A DNA stretch of 64,000 nt, from positions 57,163,501 to 57,227,500 of the forward strand of contig JAVUNC010000004.1 in the NCBI GenBank assembly GCA_032173965.1. Reading direction: 5' to 3'. The DNA comes from Sitta carolinensis. Its lineage: Eukaryota; Chordata; Aves; Passeriformes; Sittidae. Each line of letters opens with the position of its first letter. Position 1 is the first letter of the stretch. Positions 47,901 through 61,681 of this stretch are shown here, one piece after another. The translations under genes and the position numbers were made by a program. The notes under the pieces are model-generated. The model did not search any database and was not told where the DNA came from. It worked only from the letters and a program-made list of their open reading frames with translations.

Positions 47901-49379
47901 AAGAGCATCCTCAACTTTAAACCAGGGTGAATTATCAATTAACTTTAGTTGTAGCTGGTCCTGCATAGGGGAGAAAAACTTCAAAATGAATAGTTGAAAT
48001 ATTTATAAATAAGTTATCTATTTAGAAATCAAAAGCTGCTGAAAATACTGACTCATTTTGATTAATTTTCAAGAAGCATGAAAAGAATTGTGATTATTTT
48101 CTTTCACTGCTTTGGAGACCAAAGCAGCATATGCAAGTATAATCACTTGAAAGAGATTTAGGACCTGTTTCATGCTGAACTGTATTTCAGACTGCCCTTG
48201 AAATGAGAAATTGTATTTCCAAACTGTCTACTAGCCAGGATGTCAAGACAACAACTGATCATCTCTATGTAGGATTGCAGATTGTGTTGCAGTGAGGATA
48301 TGTTATGCACTGAACAGGGCATGGTGGCTCATTTCAGTGGCTCAGTGAGACCAGAGGGACAAATATGATGCTCAAACCTTAAATACATTGTACCTCAAAT
48401 GTCTCTGTTTGCTACAATAGCATCGTAAATCAGAGGTGGTTGGTGGATGGTACCTGACAGGGAGATTTCTTCTTGGCTGAGCAAGTATGTGTGAATGCCT
48501 GTGTAAAAGAGGTGTATGTATACATATATAAATTATAGATAAGGACTGTGGCCCAGCAGAACTGTTCCTGCCTCATGTGATACAGATTGTTGCTTCCTAA
48601 CTGGCTGCAGTTTTGCCACTTTACCAGGAAGGAAATCAGGCAAACACCAAACATTTCTGGTTTTGGAAGGAACAGAATTAAATCTTGAAAAAAAGCACCA
48701 AGGTCAGAAGGATTCTTAAAAGTGTCTTGGTTCTTAGCAGGAGACAGGAATGTTTTATACAGGGTAACCTCTAACTATTATTTCTCCCTGATACCTGGCA
48801 CAATTTGAGTGCATTCATGATGAATGAACAGCAGCAAAATAATATTTGCTTCTTGTTTGTCTATTTCCTTATGGTTTTGACCTCAGCTTCTTTTTTGTCC
48901 TTCATTTCACATCTGTTACCTCACAGTATATTTTTGCTATAGGTACTTTTTGAGATTTGAGCATGGTGTTCTTATTCTTTAATAGATTAAGCATGAGTAC
49001 TATGCAACGTGTATTGAGCTGGCAGAAGGGTCAGGAAAACAGCATACACAGGTCAATAGCAAGATCTCCATCTTTCTCTGTTTATTTTTACTTTGATTTT
49101 TTTATTTATGTGAGTATAGTACCTGAACTCCATTAGACATGGAGCACAAAGGGGTTCTGACTCCAAAGTTTGTCTTCCTTTTAGCTGGATTTGTTGTACT
49201 AGTTGTTTATAATTAGATGACAAAACACAAGTATGAATGAGGCAATAAACAAAGGTTAGAGCAAACTCCTGTCAACTGTTGTCTATTTTAACTGCCAGGA
49301 GAAATCTGGCAGGGACCTCCTTTCCTGCAAATCAAAGTGAATAAACACTCTCTTTGAATATTACCTTCCCATTTAATTT

Positions 49380-49535
49380 AGTAAATTGTTGACGAACAAA
49401 TTGCAAAGTTCAAGAATGTAATTATTTGGGATTAGTAGAGAATTTCTTTTGCACATAATTAATATTCTGTGGATCATTTGATTAGCAGCTGAAAACAGTT
49501 TGTAATTGATGCTGTAATTAGCCAGCACAGTGCTC
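49380..49535. promoter_or_regulatory. Candidate conserved non-coding element (TAATTA cluster)
   Basis: TAATTA (49456-49461), TTGATTAGCAGCTG, GTAATTGATG and GTAATTAGCC (TAATTA 49515-49520) lie close together in non-repetitive AT-rich sequence, with an E-box CAGCTG. Looks like a developmental enhancer downstream of IYD; untested. Confidence 0.35.
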
Positions 49536-50023
49536 ACTCCATACGAGACTGAAGAGTTATAAATTTGGGCAGACCCAGAATACAGAGCAATGAAGCTTGA
49601 CTGCTAACTAACTTAGATTAGACAAATGTTTTGCAGGAGACTACACTTTCACCTGCAGGAATTGAATGCAGAATATTTACAACCAGGTCTAAATCAAAAA
49701 TTACCTCAGAATTCACTTACCTGTCAGCTCTCTGTGGGTTCCCACTTTGTGTTTTTTTTGTCTCACTGGTGGTTCAGGGCAGAATGGGCTAAATGTGACT
49801 GATTTCTGAAAATCTGCATGGAGAGCAGCCATGGATGGTGATGGATCCTCTGCATAAATGTCTGCTGTCTGTGGGCTGTTGCCTCAGAGCATGAGAGTCC
49901 CTCTTGACTGAAGGCTGTGTATTTTCACCTGTACAATCATGCAGCAGACCTGTATTGTGGGAGGAATTTGTTTCCTTTCTGTCCCTTAGATGCAGGAGAG
50001 CAGAGTCCTTCTATGAGCATCTG

Positions 50024-50069
50024 AATGGGGAAATACTATTTCCTATTTCTTAATGGGGAAATACTATTT
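50024..50069 (+). repeat. 18-bp direct repeat, period 28
   Basis: AATGGGGAAATACTATTT at 50024-50041 recurs exactly at 50052-50069. Confidence 0.95.
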
Positions 50070-53000
50070 TACTACATGGATTATTCAGAGTCAACTGATG
50101 CAACAGGAGACAGTGTTGCCTGCAGGATAGTATCCCTGTCCAGAATTAAATACTTTTTGAAAGAAAAAAGTAAATGATTTTTAAATAATCTCTTTTATTT
50201 TTCATTTTAAGAACTGCATAATTAACCTGTCCCTCCTGTTCTGCTCTCTAAGGGCTGGATACATAAATGTAATTCCATTGTTTAGCTTCTCAGAGAAAGT
50301 CTATTCATATGGAAGGAGCTTTCCCCTAACCTTTCGTAGATACAATCTCTTTTTTTATCCCCAGCTGCCCCTAATTGGCAAGAAAATAGATGAAGCGCTC
50401 AACTACATTTGCTACTATTGCCTTTGTACCACTAGATGGCACGAGAACACCATTCAGAAAGATGACCTTTACCTGGAAATAAATTGACTCCCAAGTCCTC
50501 TTACTCCAGTTACCTTTAACCACACTCTGTTACCCAAATCACAGATCTAGGAATATGCATCTGAGCAATAGAAGCTGGAGTTTTATCTGTGACCTAAAAA
50601 GGACTGCACACAAAGACTGAATTTGTCATTCACTTCAATAGCTTAAGAGTTGACTGTAAATGCAAAGGGTAAAATTCACTTCATCCAAGCTCTGACAGGC
50701 TTGTATAGGTGGGAGTTTTCTTTGCTGTAGAAGGCACCCAGTTTTATCCAGTTACTTTGTCACATATTGCCATATGCTTTGCATTGAAGCAAAGTTTCCC
50801 ATTAGTCATACAGCAGACTGTCATGTTCATAGGTGTCTTCAAATAAGAATATGGTCACTAATTTTAAGTCTTTTTGTTTCATTGATTTAATTCCCCATGT
50901 ATTCCCTTCCTCCCCTGCTGATCTTCATATTCTTCTCCAGACCTCTGCAATCCTGGCTGGCCAGCAGCTAAGGCATGACACGCAGACACTTGTCTCTTGA
51001 GAAGCAATCCAACTGCAGTCTGCTCAAAGGCTCTTACTTGCTCATGAGAAACACAAGACATGGTTGTCCTCTGAATAAAGAGTGTAGACATTTTTGGTTT
51101 CTGCTGTTTGCCTGAGAGAAAAAGTTCATTCTTTCTTTCTCCTCAGATATGGATAAGTCATGAGGGAATTATGTAACACAAGAATGAGAAAGCTGTGGAG
51201 AAAAACCATTCTCTCCCTTTTCTCCCATCTTATCTCTGAAGTAAATCTTAATTTATTCTCTATTTAAAGGATTTTGTAATCTGTGTAAGCTGTGTATGAA
51301 AACTAGAACTCTGTTTCCATAAGTGGTGGGAAAACTAAGCCTGGGATTTTAGATAACTTGTGAAGAAAGCACAAGTCACCTTTTTGATATGCAATGCGGT
51401 GACCTTAGAATCCTGATGGGAGTACAGAAGGGCGAAAAGGTCTGGGAGTGGAACCCAGGTTTGAAGGCATGCCTGTAAGGCTGTATTCAGGGTAGATCTG
51501 TTACGTTACAACAAAAATTGTGTCCTCGGGGAAGGTAGGCTTGGATTTGTCTGCAGGTATGGAGGAACTACTTGGTTGCCCAAGCAGTGGGTGAGTCAGA
51601 TGCCAACATCAACTGAAGAAGAATTCTCCTAAGGTAGCTAAGACAGAGCACTGGAACTCCTGTCCATGTAACACTGAATAAATCACTTCTCATATTTTTT
51701 CTGTCAGTTCATGAATGGTGGGATTTATGCTGATAATTTACAAAGGAAATGAAGGGGGAAAATTACTAGAGCAGCCCACGATAATCTTGGTCTGATAATC
51801 ACAAAATTGCTGCTTACATCAGTTTTCCAGATTTCATATTCAGCTTATCTGTGACTAAACGTTATCTGTACTTGATCATTAATCACGAACGTGATTCTTC
51901 CGGTAATAGCTGTGGCTGCTGAAAGGGTACCAGGAAAGTAGGAGACCAAGAAAGGACAGATAAACACTGTAGATGTATTTTCTGGACAGGCTGGCAGCAA
52001 TGAGCTTTGTGCACTTGAGGAAGAAAAGATTTTATGCTTGAACTTTAAATTTGTCTTGGCTGCTACTTTCAGCATTTCAGTTACTTCTGAGGAGGATTCC
52101 AGGTGTCTACTTGAAAATAGAGAGTGTTCCCAGGAAGGGGTTTCTGTCTGTGTTCTGTGTTCCTATGCTCACAAAGAAGAAAAATTCTTACAAAGGCAAG
52201 GCACTAGATGGAATATACAATGTTGGGATTTTTTTAAGATAGATTCATACAAGTTTAATGAAAGCCTCCTTGCTATGTTGTGTAATGGTAATATAGATAT
52301 GACTGAAATTTCTCCAATTAATGTGATTATTTTGTTCTTCCTTGCTGTGTAAACTTGTGTGCACTGCTTTGCACTTTTTCACTAGAAAAAGAGCAGTTGA
52401 TGAAGAAACTGACTTTGACAAAATACCTTTAATTTTTACCTTGAAAGTGTTGCTAAAAGGGAAAATAGAAGCAGAGGAAGCACTGAGAAACAATGAGAGG
52501 GTGTTATGAATTCATGGCATGTATGCTAGAAAGTGGTTACTGTTTTGCAGAACTGCATTACTTGAGAGATACAATTCCACAGCAATTTTACCAGCCATTC
52601 TTTGGTGTTTTCATAAATCACAGCGATAGGAAATTATCTTGGCAGCCTCCCTGCATGCATCCCCTTACTGACTGCACCTGGAGCTGAGAAGCAAGCCTGC
52701 CTTGGGTAGTGTGGCTATGCCTTCTGTGGTTAAAATTAAGGAGCAGAAATCAGAGTGATGCTGAGGACGGCAGGGCTGACCACCACCTCACCCAGACTAG
52801 CCCGTGGCTCTTGCTGAGCTTGCATGTGCTGGGTATTGGGCGTCTGTTAAAGCCTGTGGTGGTGCAAGGCAGAAGGAACAAGTTCTCCCACGTGAAGAAA
52901 GAAAAGTGTGTGGCTGAAGGAGGAAATAAAGCACTGATCCCAGAGTCTTTAAAGATAAACTCCTATGCAAGGGTGAAGCGTTGATTATTTTAGTGGGGGA

Positions 53001-56000
53001 GAGCCTAAGGGGAGGGCTTGTCAAAGAGATTAAACCATTGTAAGGAGCAGAGCAGGATTCTCCTGCAGCACTTTCCTTTCCATCACACCTGTGCCCTGAT
53101 ATGCAATACAAAGTGTGTGCATGGTGGATCAGGAATGTGGAGGAGGGAAAAGCTACACTTGGGAGAGCTGAGGCAGTAGCAGTTAGTGATGGAATCATTA
53201 TTTCCTGTCACCGCTTTTACCCTATTAGCTTCTCTTATGCTGATTTCTTTCTGTTAATCCCCTGGATAGCCTCTGAGAGTTGTTTATCATCCCAGGACAA
53301 AATGGTTCCAGCCTGCTCTCACCACTCTTTTTTCCTGCATGCGGTGTTGCTGATATGTCTAAGTATCCAGAAGAGCCTGAGGACAGAGTGGGAGGATATT
53401 TTCTCATTTTTGTACTCTCTCTGGGCCCATGACTTTTGCTCAGCACTGTTCTTTCTAGTTTCCCTGCTTCTCCCAGACATCCAGGCTGTGAGGAGCAGTG
53501 CTGTCATGCTGCAGCAAACAAAGTGCTGCACATCTGCTGAATGTTCATCCATGCTGGGCCAGGTGCTGTCAATCCTTCCCTTTGGGAACGTGTGTGATCA
53601 CTGTTCAGAGCAGTCTGGTCACAGTGGGATGGCACAGGGGCACTGGGCAAGGTGGGGTATTATTCAGTGGTGCCCTTTGCCAGTTAGGTTTTACTGATTT
53701 CCTGGTTCTGCTGCATGACTTATCTCCCAGAGAGAAGGAAATAAAATGCTGGGAGACTGTGTTTGCCCCTGAGAGAGAAGGTATTTGGGAGGACAGTTGG
53801 AGGTTCAGCCAGGTGTTGTAACAACAGAAGCTGGCTTTTTTTTCTTTCTGGGGCAAGAGTATGTATATGTGACGTGTTCTGAGACTGGGAAGTAGGGTAT
53901 AACCCCATCTGAGTCTCTCTTCTTCCTTTCTATTCAATTGTTTAGGTCAGCCTTCTAAAGAAGAACAACTTTAGGTGGCGGTCCCTCACAGAAAACTTCT
54001 GTGACTCTTTAGTCCTGGTACCATTCTCTAGTTTTGTATTGCCCTACAGATCCTCTGCCTAAGGGTCTTGGAGTTTAAAAGAGGAGGTTTGTACATTAAA
54101 CAGCACCATGTATTTCCTAATAACTAAATTGTGGGGGAGAGGAATAAAAGAAATATACAAGCAGATAATCCATGTACAAACCTGTTCTTTTAAGAAGCCC
54201 ATCAACCAAAAAGTGGAATCTACTGGGACTCCCAGCTTTGAGTGGAGAGAAGGTGGGACTGAAGGCTGTCTAGTGTTTTAATAGTCTTTCTGAATACTTC
54301 AGGAAATGTGCCTCTAAACCCAGTGAGAGGATCCCTCCTCCACAATTTGAACTTCTTACATTGCACATTAATCTGACTTCGGGAAGCTCTTGTACCATCA
54401 CAAGAGAACATTTTAAAGCCTTGTCCTAGAGTATACCTTCACCCTACTTTATAACCTGAATGGAGGGATGAGACCCCCCCCCTTCATAACCCTTCAGTTA
54501 TGATCCTAAGTGTGACAACCCTCTCCAGAAATGGTAGGTAAATGGCTGAGCTGTATGAAACTGAAGTATGTTCTTCCCTGCCTGATATAGGGAGACTGTT
54601 TTTCAGTTTAACTCCATGTTTTTATATAGTAAATTGCCTTCCAGTAACCAAACAAACATTTAAAAGATTGTATATACAATTTCAGGCATCTTCAAATCCG
54701 TCACAGATGTCCTTGAGGTTTTGTATGCTCAAGGGAAAGCTTTGGCTTTTAAAGATGGAAGAAACAGGAAGAAGACGAGAGATGAAAGGGGAGAGGCTAG
54801 TTGCTTTCAGAAAGATGGGAATTATCAGACTGAGCCAGACTTAGACTGTGTTGTCTGGCTTGGATACATCAGGTGCAGAAGGGGACTCTAATTATCACTC
54901 AGCACACACTGGTGGAGTTCATGTTTCAATCATGTAGGCTCCTGGTGTCTGCATAGCCGAACATCTCCCTTTGGAGCTGGGATCCCTGCAAGCAGAACTA
55001 GAACTTAATTACTCTGGCTGTTCCTCCTGGGAAAGGATCCACACACTGACGGCTGGTATCAGTCTGAGCTAAGGCAGGAGCAGGGAAAGAGGAGCTGTTG
55101 CCTTTCTGTGGAACAGCTGCATTTTGGGCTCAGTGCCAAAAGTGGGGGAGGAAAACTTCTGGAGGCCTGAAGAGATAGAGAAAGGCAAATTCCTCCAGGT
55201 CTTAGGCTTCAAGAGACCAACGCTGTGTGTGGGCAGGAGCTGGGACGCTGTGTGGGAAAGATTTGCAGTTTCAGTAGGAGTTCCCTCCCAGGTCTTGATG
55301 CCAACCAAGTCCTCTAAATCCCAGGCTTTATCACAGATCTAGGCTAGTACTCTGGGATGGGCTGCAGAGCTACAGTCTCCACCCCTTTCCACCCACTGGC
55401 ACCAGATACTGGTAACCTCTGGATTTAAAGATGCACTACTCTGGCCCAGAGGATCTCAGAGCTGAAACCAGCAGTGTGGCTATCTGAACCCCTCCTCAGT
55501 AGCATGAAGCAGCACATTATGGGAGGCTTATGCTCAGGGCACAGAACTTGGCAAGTCTGTGTAATGCAGCTGCCACAGCTCTCAACCTTGCATGCTTTAT
55601 GCTCTGTTGGGTGCAAGACAAGGGCATGCCAGCAGGGCAGGCAAATTTAGGGTTCAGTAATACTGGCAGCTGGCTGCTTGCTATGAAGTAAGAGCACAAA
55701 GACCATGTATTGTTTTTATTTTAGGATGTTTGAGATCAGAAAAGCACTTTGCAACACTGCACACATGCCTGGGCTTCCAGTGACTTAATTTGGAAATGTC
55801 CAGCCACACCTGTGGGGAGCTGTAAGTGGGGGTGACAGCATCTTTTGTAAACAATGGGATTTCCTGGGATTATGTTTGAATGGTTGGCTCTCTTGGAGAG
55901 GGGAGAACATGTTACATCTCTGACAAAGTGATGAGAAGATTCTCTGTGTTATTTAATTTATAAGGCCACTGGTTACCATTGAGCCAAGAACCTGCTTCAA

Positions 56001-59000
56001 ATTGAATGGGTTAAGGTTATCCACATGGTGCTGTTGAATAAATTCAGATCCCATAGGATACAATTACATTAAAAGCTTTAGTCAGTTTAAACCATGTCTC
56101 TGTCATGCTTATTTTTGATAAGCATAAAAACACCTTTCAGTGAAACCAGGTAACTGTGTGTTACTTGCAGGAATGTGTCCTAGGATTATGTTGTGACCAA
56201 TTTAAGTACTTTTTCAATGTCTCACAGCTTTCTGGTATATTTTCCATAAAACATTTTTTTCATTTTTTGTATTTAAAATTTATTCTGTCTGATCAAGACA
56301 GGATAAATACATCTTGATGAATCCTATAATGAATACAAAGCTACTCTGGTAAACCATTTAGTTTTCATGAATCTCATTGTTAGAGGAATATATTAAAAAA
56401 AATAGTGTGAGCCCTCTTTTAGGGTGAACACTTCCTTTGAAATTAAAGAAATATTTTGTGACCATAAGGCTTAGCTCTTGTTCAGTGGCAGTGAGCAGGT
56501 AAACCAGGTCACTGCCCTATTTGGTGGTATATATAAACTTTCTAGTGTACACTTTAAATGTGATATCAACAAATAACATGTGTAGCTTCAAAACAAACTT
56601 TGGCAAGCAATCAGCATTTGACTGGACTTTCAGAGAAGTAGAAACAGGAAACTACACTCTTCTTTAAATATTCCCTGTCTGTTGGTGGATATAGTCCTTG
56701 TGATATTTGTCCAGTTGTGTTACTGAATACAATCTCTGCAGCAACTTACAGGCATCTTCATTAGCTGGGACCACTGGATGTCATTTCTGAAATTCCGAGC
56801 AGTAGTTTTCAGAAAAATGCTTTTTAAAGAATCAGTCTCACTTGCCCCAGTGATTGTGGTTTCAGGCATTGTGGCATGGTTGCTATCAGCATCAGCCCAT
56901 GCTGACAGGCATCAGGAGCTAGGAGATAACCAGGATCTGTAGCATTGCCCATAATATTACTGGAATTCTGTCCTTCCTAGCAAATGCACTGTCTTGTGCA
57001 TTTTCCTAAGAACGGCTGTTGGTTTTGATCTTCTGAGGTTTTGCTGTTTCCAAAGTGAAGGGAATGAAGTGTGAATGGATGCACTTGAAGTGGTTCTATG
57101 TTTTAAGCAGCCATTGGATCTCAGCAAACATCAGAGAATTTTGGGGTACCAGATATCGACTTTGCTATCTGAGCTCTATCTTTTCTGGCATGGAATGGTA
57201 GAGATAAAATCTTCTTTTCCAATATAGTGAAAGGATGTATATTTTGGTTAAGTTTGGTATTGTTAGAAGATAACATTTCCTTGAAAATGAAGGTGTATTG
57301 TTACAGCACAATATACTGTAATTTAAATCATTCACAATGCAATTTCTTCAGTGGTTCCAGTCTGTAAACTAAACCAGAAACTGACATTTTAGCTGGTACA
57401 TTCACTTTCAAAGCACAGACTACTACACATAATGTAAGCGAGAATTCTCATTTTCTTGCTAGTTGTAATTTTCATAAATAAGGGTGTTACACCTCTTCTC
57501 CATCTGAATAATGTCTCTGAATTTTTTTTCCTCCATCACTCTGGAAAAATACTGTAAAATCATCATGTTCAATATACCTGTCTTATGTTGCTGTTGCAAG
57601 TAACAAATGACATGAGTTCCTTGTTAGAACATGAATCTGACTCCAAATTTCTTCAAACAATTGACCCCCTTTATATACCTTTTTGAACAGGCCACTCTCA
57701 TTGGTAGGCAGAGTGCCAGAACTCTTCATCCCATTGGCCAAAACCAAAAGACATAGAGAAAGTCCATCCCACAGAAAAGAATCCCAAACATTAAACTCGT
57801 GACACAAACACTGACACTGTTTATGTCAAATCTTGTGAGAACAAAGCCTTCCTAAACGAAAATGTCACGAAGAAACTGACTTAGAAACTCAGAAATAACA
57901 GGCCTAGGAAAACCAGACTACATGTCTCAGTTTACTGGTTTCACTGTGCCAGGCAGATGAATGAGTTAGAGTTTTGTGTTCTGTGACAGATGCTGCTTGA
58001 AAGAACTTGAAGCTTGCTGCTTTGCTCTGTACCTAGATGTTCACTGAAGGGTAGTTTTCTTCACCAAAAGCATCATTTAGCTGTACCAAAAAAATATTTG
58101 TCAGTTTTGCCTAAAGGGATTGTGCCCTTCCTCACTGCAGGCTTAAACTTGAGTGTGGGGACATGATAGCAGAATTCTATGAATCTGAGCATATATGGAA
58201 TGTGCAGAAGGAGGCCTCTGAACCTGGGCTTTGAGTCAGCAGAGGATATACTGCTCAGGATGCAGAGGAGCTGGTTAGAATCCCTGCTTTTACTCTTGCT
58301 TGGGAACTCACTGCAGAGAAATGGACTGCCTGTCCCCTTCAGGTGACATTACTGCCACTCAGCCTGCCTTCCTGCCATGGGACCATGGAGGCCAAATTCT
58401 CTTTCAGCTTATGCAAACCATGATTCTGCTTATTTGCTTCTCCTGTGTAGGTTTTTCTTTCAGCTCCATCTGCTGTCCTTTTACCTCTTCCACAACCTTT
58501 TCCAATGTGTCATTCGTTGTTAGTGCCACCCGATTTGGATCTAGTGAATCATGTATCTGCTTCCCTGCTGAATAACCAGCACAAGGCAGGAAAGTCTACC
58601 TGCTGACTAGTGACTGCTTCTTTCTACTTTGCCTTTTTTCAGAGTAAACTCCATCTTTTAATGGAGAGAAGGGAGAAGACTTATGCAGTACCACCAAATT
58701 GAATGCCACCTTCACTCAGCTTTTGTGCAGGATTAAACAGTGTTAGAAAATAATATGAGGAGGCAGAAACCTATCACGTTTAGACCATATCTAGAGGTTT
58801 TTCTTTAGATCTGAATATCACTATTATAGTCCACATTAACAAACTACATCATTACTTGTTCTGCCTGTTTTAAACCAGGGTTTAGCAGTGTTTTGTTTGT
58901 TTCCTGTGGTGACACTTGAGGGATTTACATGTATGGCTGCACCATCTGAAAAAGATGCCAAGGCTAAAACTGTCCTTATGTCACAAAGTCCACAGGAGTC

Positions 59001-61598
59001 TATGGAATGTGGCTTTCTCCCACATCACTTTTCTGCTCAGTAGATGGATTTTCCTTGTAATGGCTGTATGATGGTACAGGCTAGGAATAAAGCAACTGGA
59101 AGACTGGGGAGTGATTGTGTAAGGAACTCTGTTCAAACTGTTTTGACTCCATTGATAAGCCAGCTTCCACATCTTTCTCGCTCAGGCTTTCAAACTTCTC
59201 GAAATAAGTGCAAGCACATGAGCCTGAATGGGATTTTGCCATGTTGCAGTCAGACAGTCATGAAATCCAAACTAAAGAACATACCAAGTAAGGCACCCAC
59301 CCCACAGGCTAGATGTGGAAGCTATGTATTTTTTTGCAAGAGGAGTTGTTCCTCCAAGTAATTTTTTACTCCAAAATCGGAAACCTCAGGTACCTTCTGA
59401 ACAGCATCCACCATGGTTTGGACAGGGACAAAAGATGGGAGTTGCTGTGCCTTCAGGGGGATGGTTGTCACTTCCAGACACACTCTGCTCCTGAAAGATG
59501 GAAGTTCCTGTTGTGCACAGAAGTAATGCACAGCTTTGAGCATATGGAAGGTGGGAGATTCTTGCCTCTTTGAGAAGCAGTACGTGATTTATCTCTAGTT
59601 CAGTAGGGAAAAAAAATGGTGGCGTGCCTTTCTGAAAAGGTTGCTGGGCCCTGACCTCTTTCAACCTGATTTAATTGAGGATTTTGCCAAGCTTATTACA
59701 GGGGATGTTCTTTGGCAGCACTGAGCAAACAAAGCAGGCTGATCACAAATTATCATTTAAACGTGCACAGAACAAAACATAAAAATAGCTCTTTAAAAAC
59801 AATCACTTCCTTTTCACTGACATATAATAACCTTCCTTTAGTAACCTATCACAGACCTCAAGATCAGTATGACAGAACATCTCAGCTTCCTCAATTTTAT
59901 ATCTTCCCAGACACATTACTAACACAAGGCTGAAAAATGAAAAAAACCCCTTTTTTTCTTTTTTTTTTGAACTACATTACTGGTACATACAGATGTACCC
60001 ATTTTGTGTCTGCCTACCAGCAATGTCAGCCAATATTTACTGAGGCACCTGCTTTACCTTTTACATATTCCCACAAATGAAATACTTGGGACATACTAAC
60101 ATATTTCCTCGTATTTAGGGAAAAAATATCCATTGTATACACAAAGCATTTGCTTTGGAAATATTAAACCTCAGGCTGTTGAACTGATGCAGAACAGCAC
60201 ATTTCATGACATGAATGAGTGCAACAACTGGATAGATCAGAAAGGAATTACAGGTGAAATTACTTTTCCTCATTGTTCTTAGGAAAGATGTCATTTTTTT
60301 CAGAACATTATTCATTAAGTGAAAAGGTGGTTCCACACTCTGAGAAGTAATATTTCAAACTTCTCAATGAAAATGAAAACCATGTTACAATGTAACTGGC
60401 CTTGGTTTTATTTGGAGAAGCAGTCTAGAAATTCTCCTGTGTAACTCATCATCTCCTTGACAACAGGTGTTTCTGGGCTTAGGACAGTCAATAAGAAAGC
60501 AAGTGACAGCAATTTTTATTGTCCCCATAACAATTAAAAAGTGATAAAGTCTCACAGTGACTCTCCTACTATTTAGAGTTCTTCCATGTTTGAAAGCTAA
60601 CAAGACTAGAGATTCTCACCTTTATGAAATGTTATTAGCTACAAGACTGAATAATTTGCCAAATCTGTGGAACAAAAAACACTGGTGACTTAACAGCTCT
60701 TAAGGTTCATTGCAGCATTGGCTTCAGTCTTCTTATTTAAGACGTGTCTGCATCTGATCTAAGGTAACTACATACTATATGTTGACATCAGTAGCATTCC
60801 TAAGCATCAGGAAAGGAGACTATAATTAATTGGCTGACAAAATTGCTGAAGACTCATATGTGAACTGGTTATTTTCTCTTTACCTTCTTTTTTTGCCATC
60901 TCTCTTGTTTTCTGTTTGGCTATTTCATGTTTATGTTACGGAAAGAAACAGGTAAAGAATCACTTACCTGGGATCAATGTAGGATCCAAAAGAGATACAG
61001 AAATATCTGGGAAAACTTGAGTGAATATGAGGCTTATGTACTGCACATTAAGTTCTGCAAATTCACCAATAGATTCTAAATTTCAACCAAATTCAGCAGA
61101 AGTGGAAACTTCTAAGATGGTATGTCCCTAAAAAATAACATGAAAATTGATTGTGAGGAAAAAGACAAAGGAAAAGTTTGAGTTCAGTCCTTATCTTACT
61201 TCTATGATGTGCAAGTGTTGCTGTCAGCACTCAATGTTCTAAATCAGCCACGACTCATGCTGCCTCTTGCCCAGCCAAACGGGTCACATTTGTGGCAGAG
61301 AAATAGAAGTGTTGTGAGAATCAGGGCTAGAGCATGGAACATGGGATACAGAGAAACTAGGATCATTACTACAAAAGAGATTCTGTGGATATAAGAGCAA
61401 TCTGATGATGCAGTGGGAGCTTTGATTAGTATCATGGGAAAATAAATCTTTAGTGACCAATGGATATGCAGAAGACCAGGGCTGTCTGGATAGCAGCTTG
61501 GATCTGTAATACTACTTTCTTCTTTACATGTTTACCCCTTTAGTCACCCCACCCCCTTATCTTTTTTTCTCTCTCCTCTGCTTGACAAGCTTCCTCAA

Positions 61599-61681
61599 TT
61601 ACGTCACAGCCAAGGTAGTCATAAGTCAGCTGAGAAATGAGAAATTAATAATTTCCTTCCCCTTGGGGCACTAGCACGTCA
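61599..61681. promoter_or_regulatory. Cluster of CRE/AP-1-type motifs
   Basis: TTACGTCA (61599-61606), AAGTCAGCTGA with palindromic TCAGCTGA (61626-61633), and CACGTCA ending at 61681 lie within 83 bp. This resembles a bZIP-factor enhancer. No gene adjoins it in the window. Confidence 0.3.

Larger units (their letters stand above)
43833..49379. other. Gene-free 3' flank, first block
   Basis: Unique AT-rich sequence after the CR1 pair. Local duplications occur at 44.88-44.99 kb and a pyrimidine tract at 44.36 kb. Frames such as 46695-47051 have chance length and no family resemblance. Confidence 0.6.
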
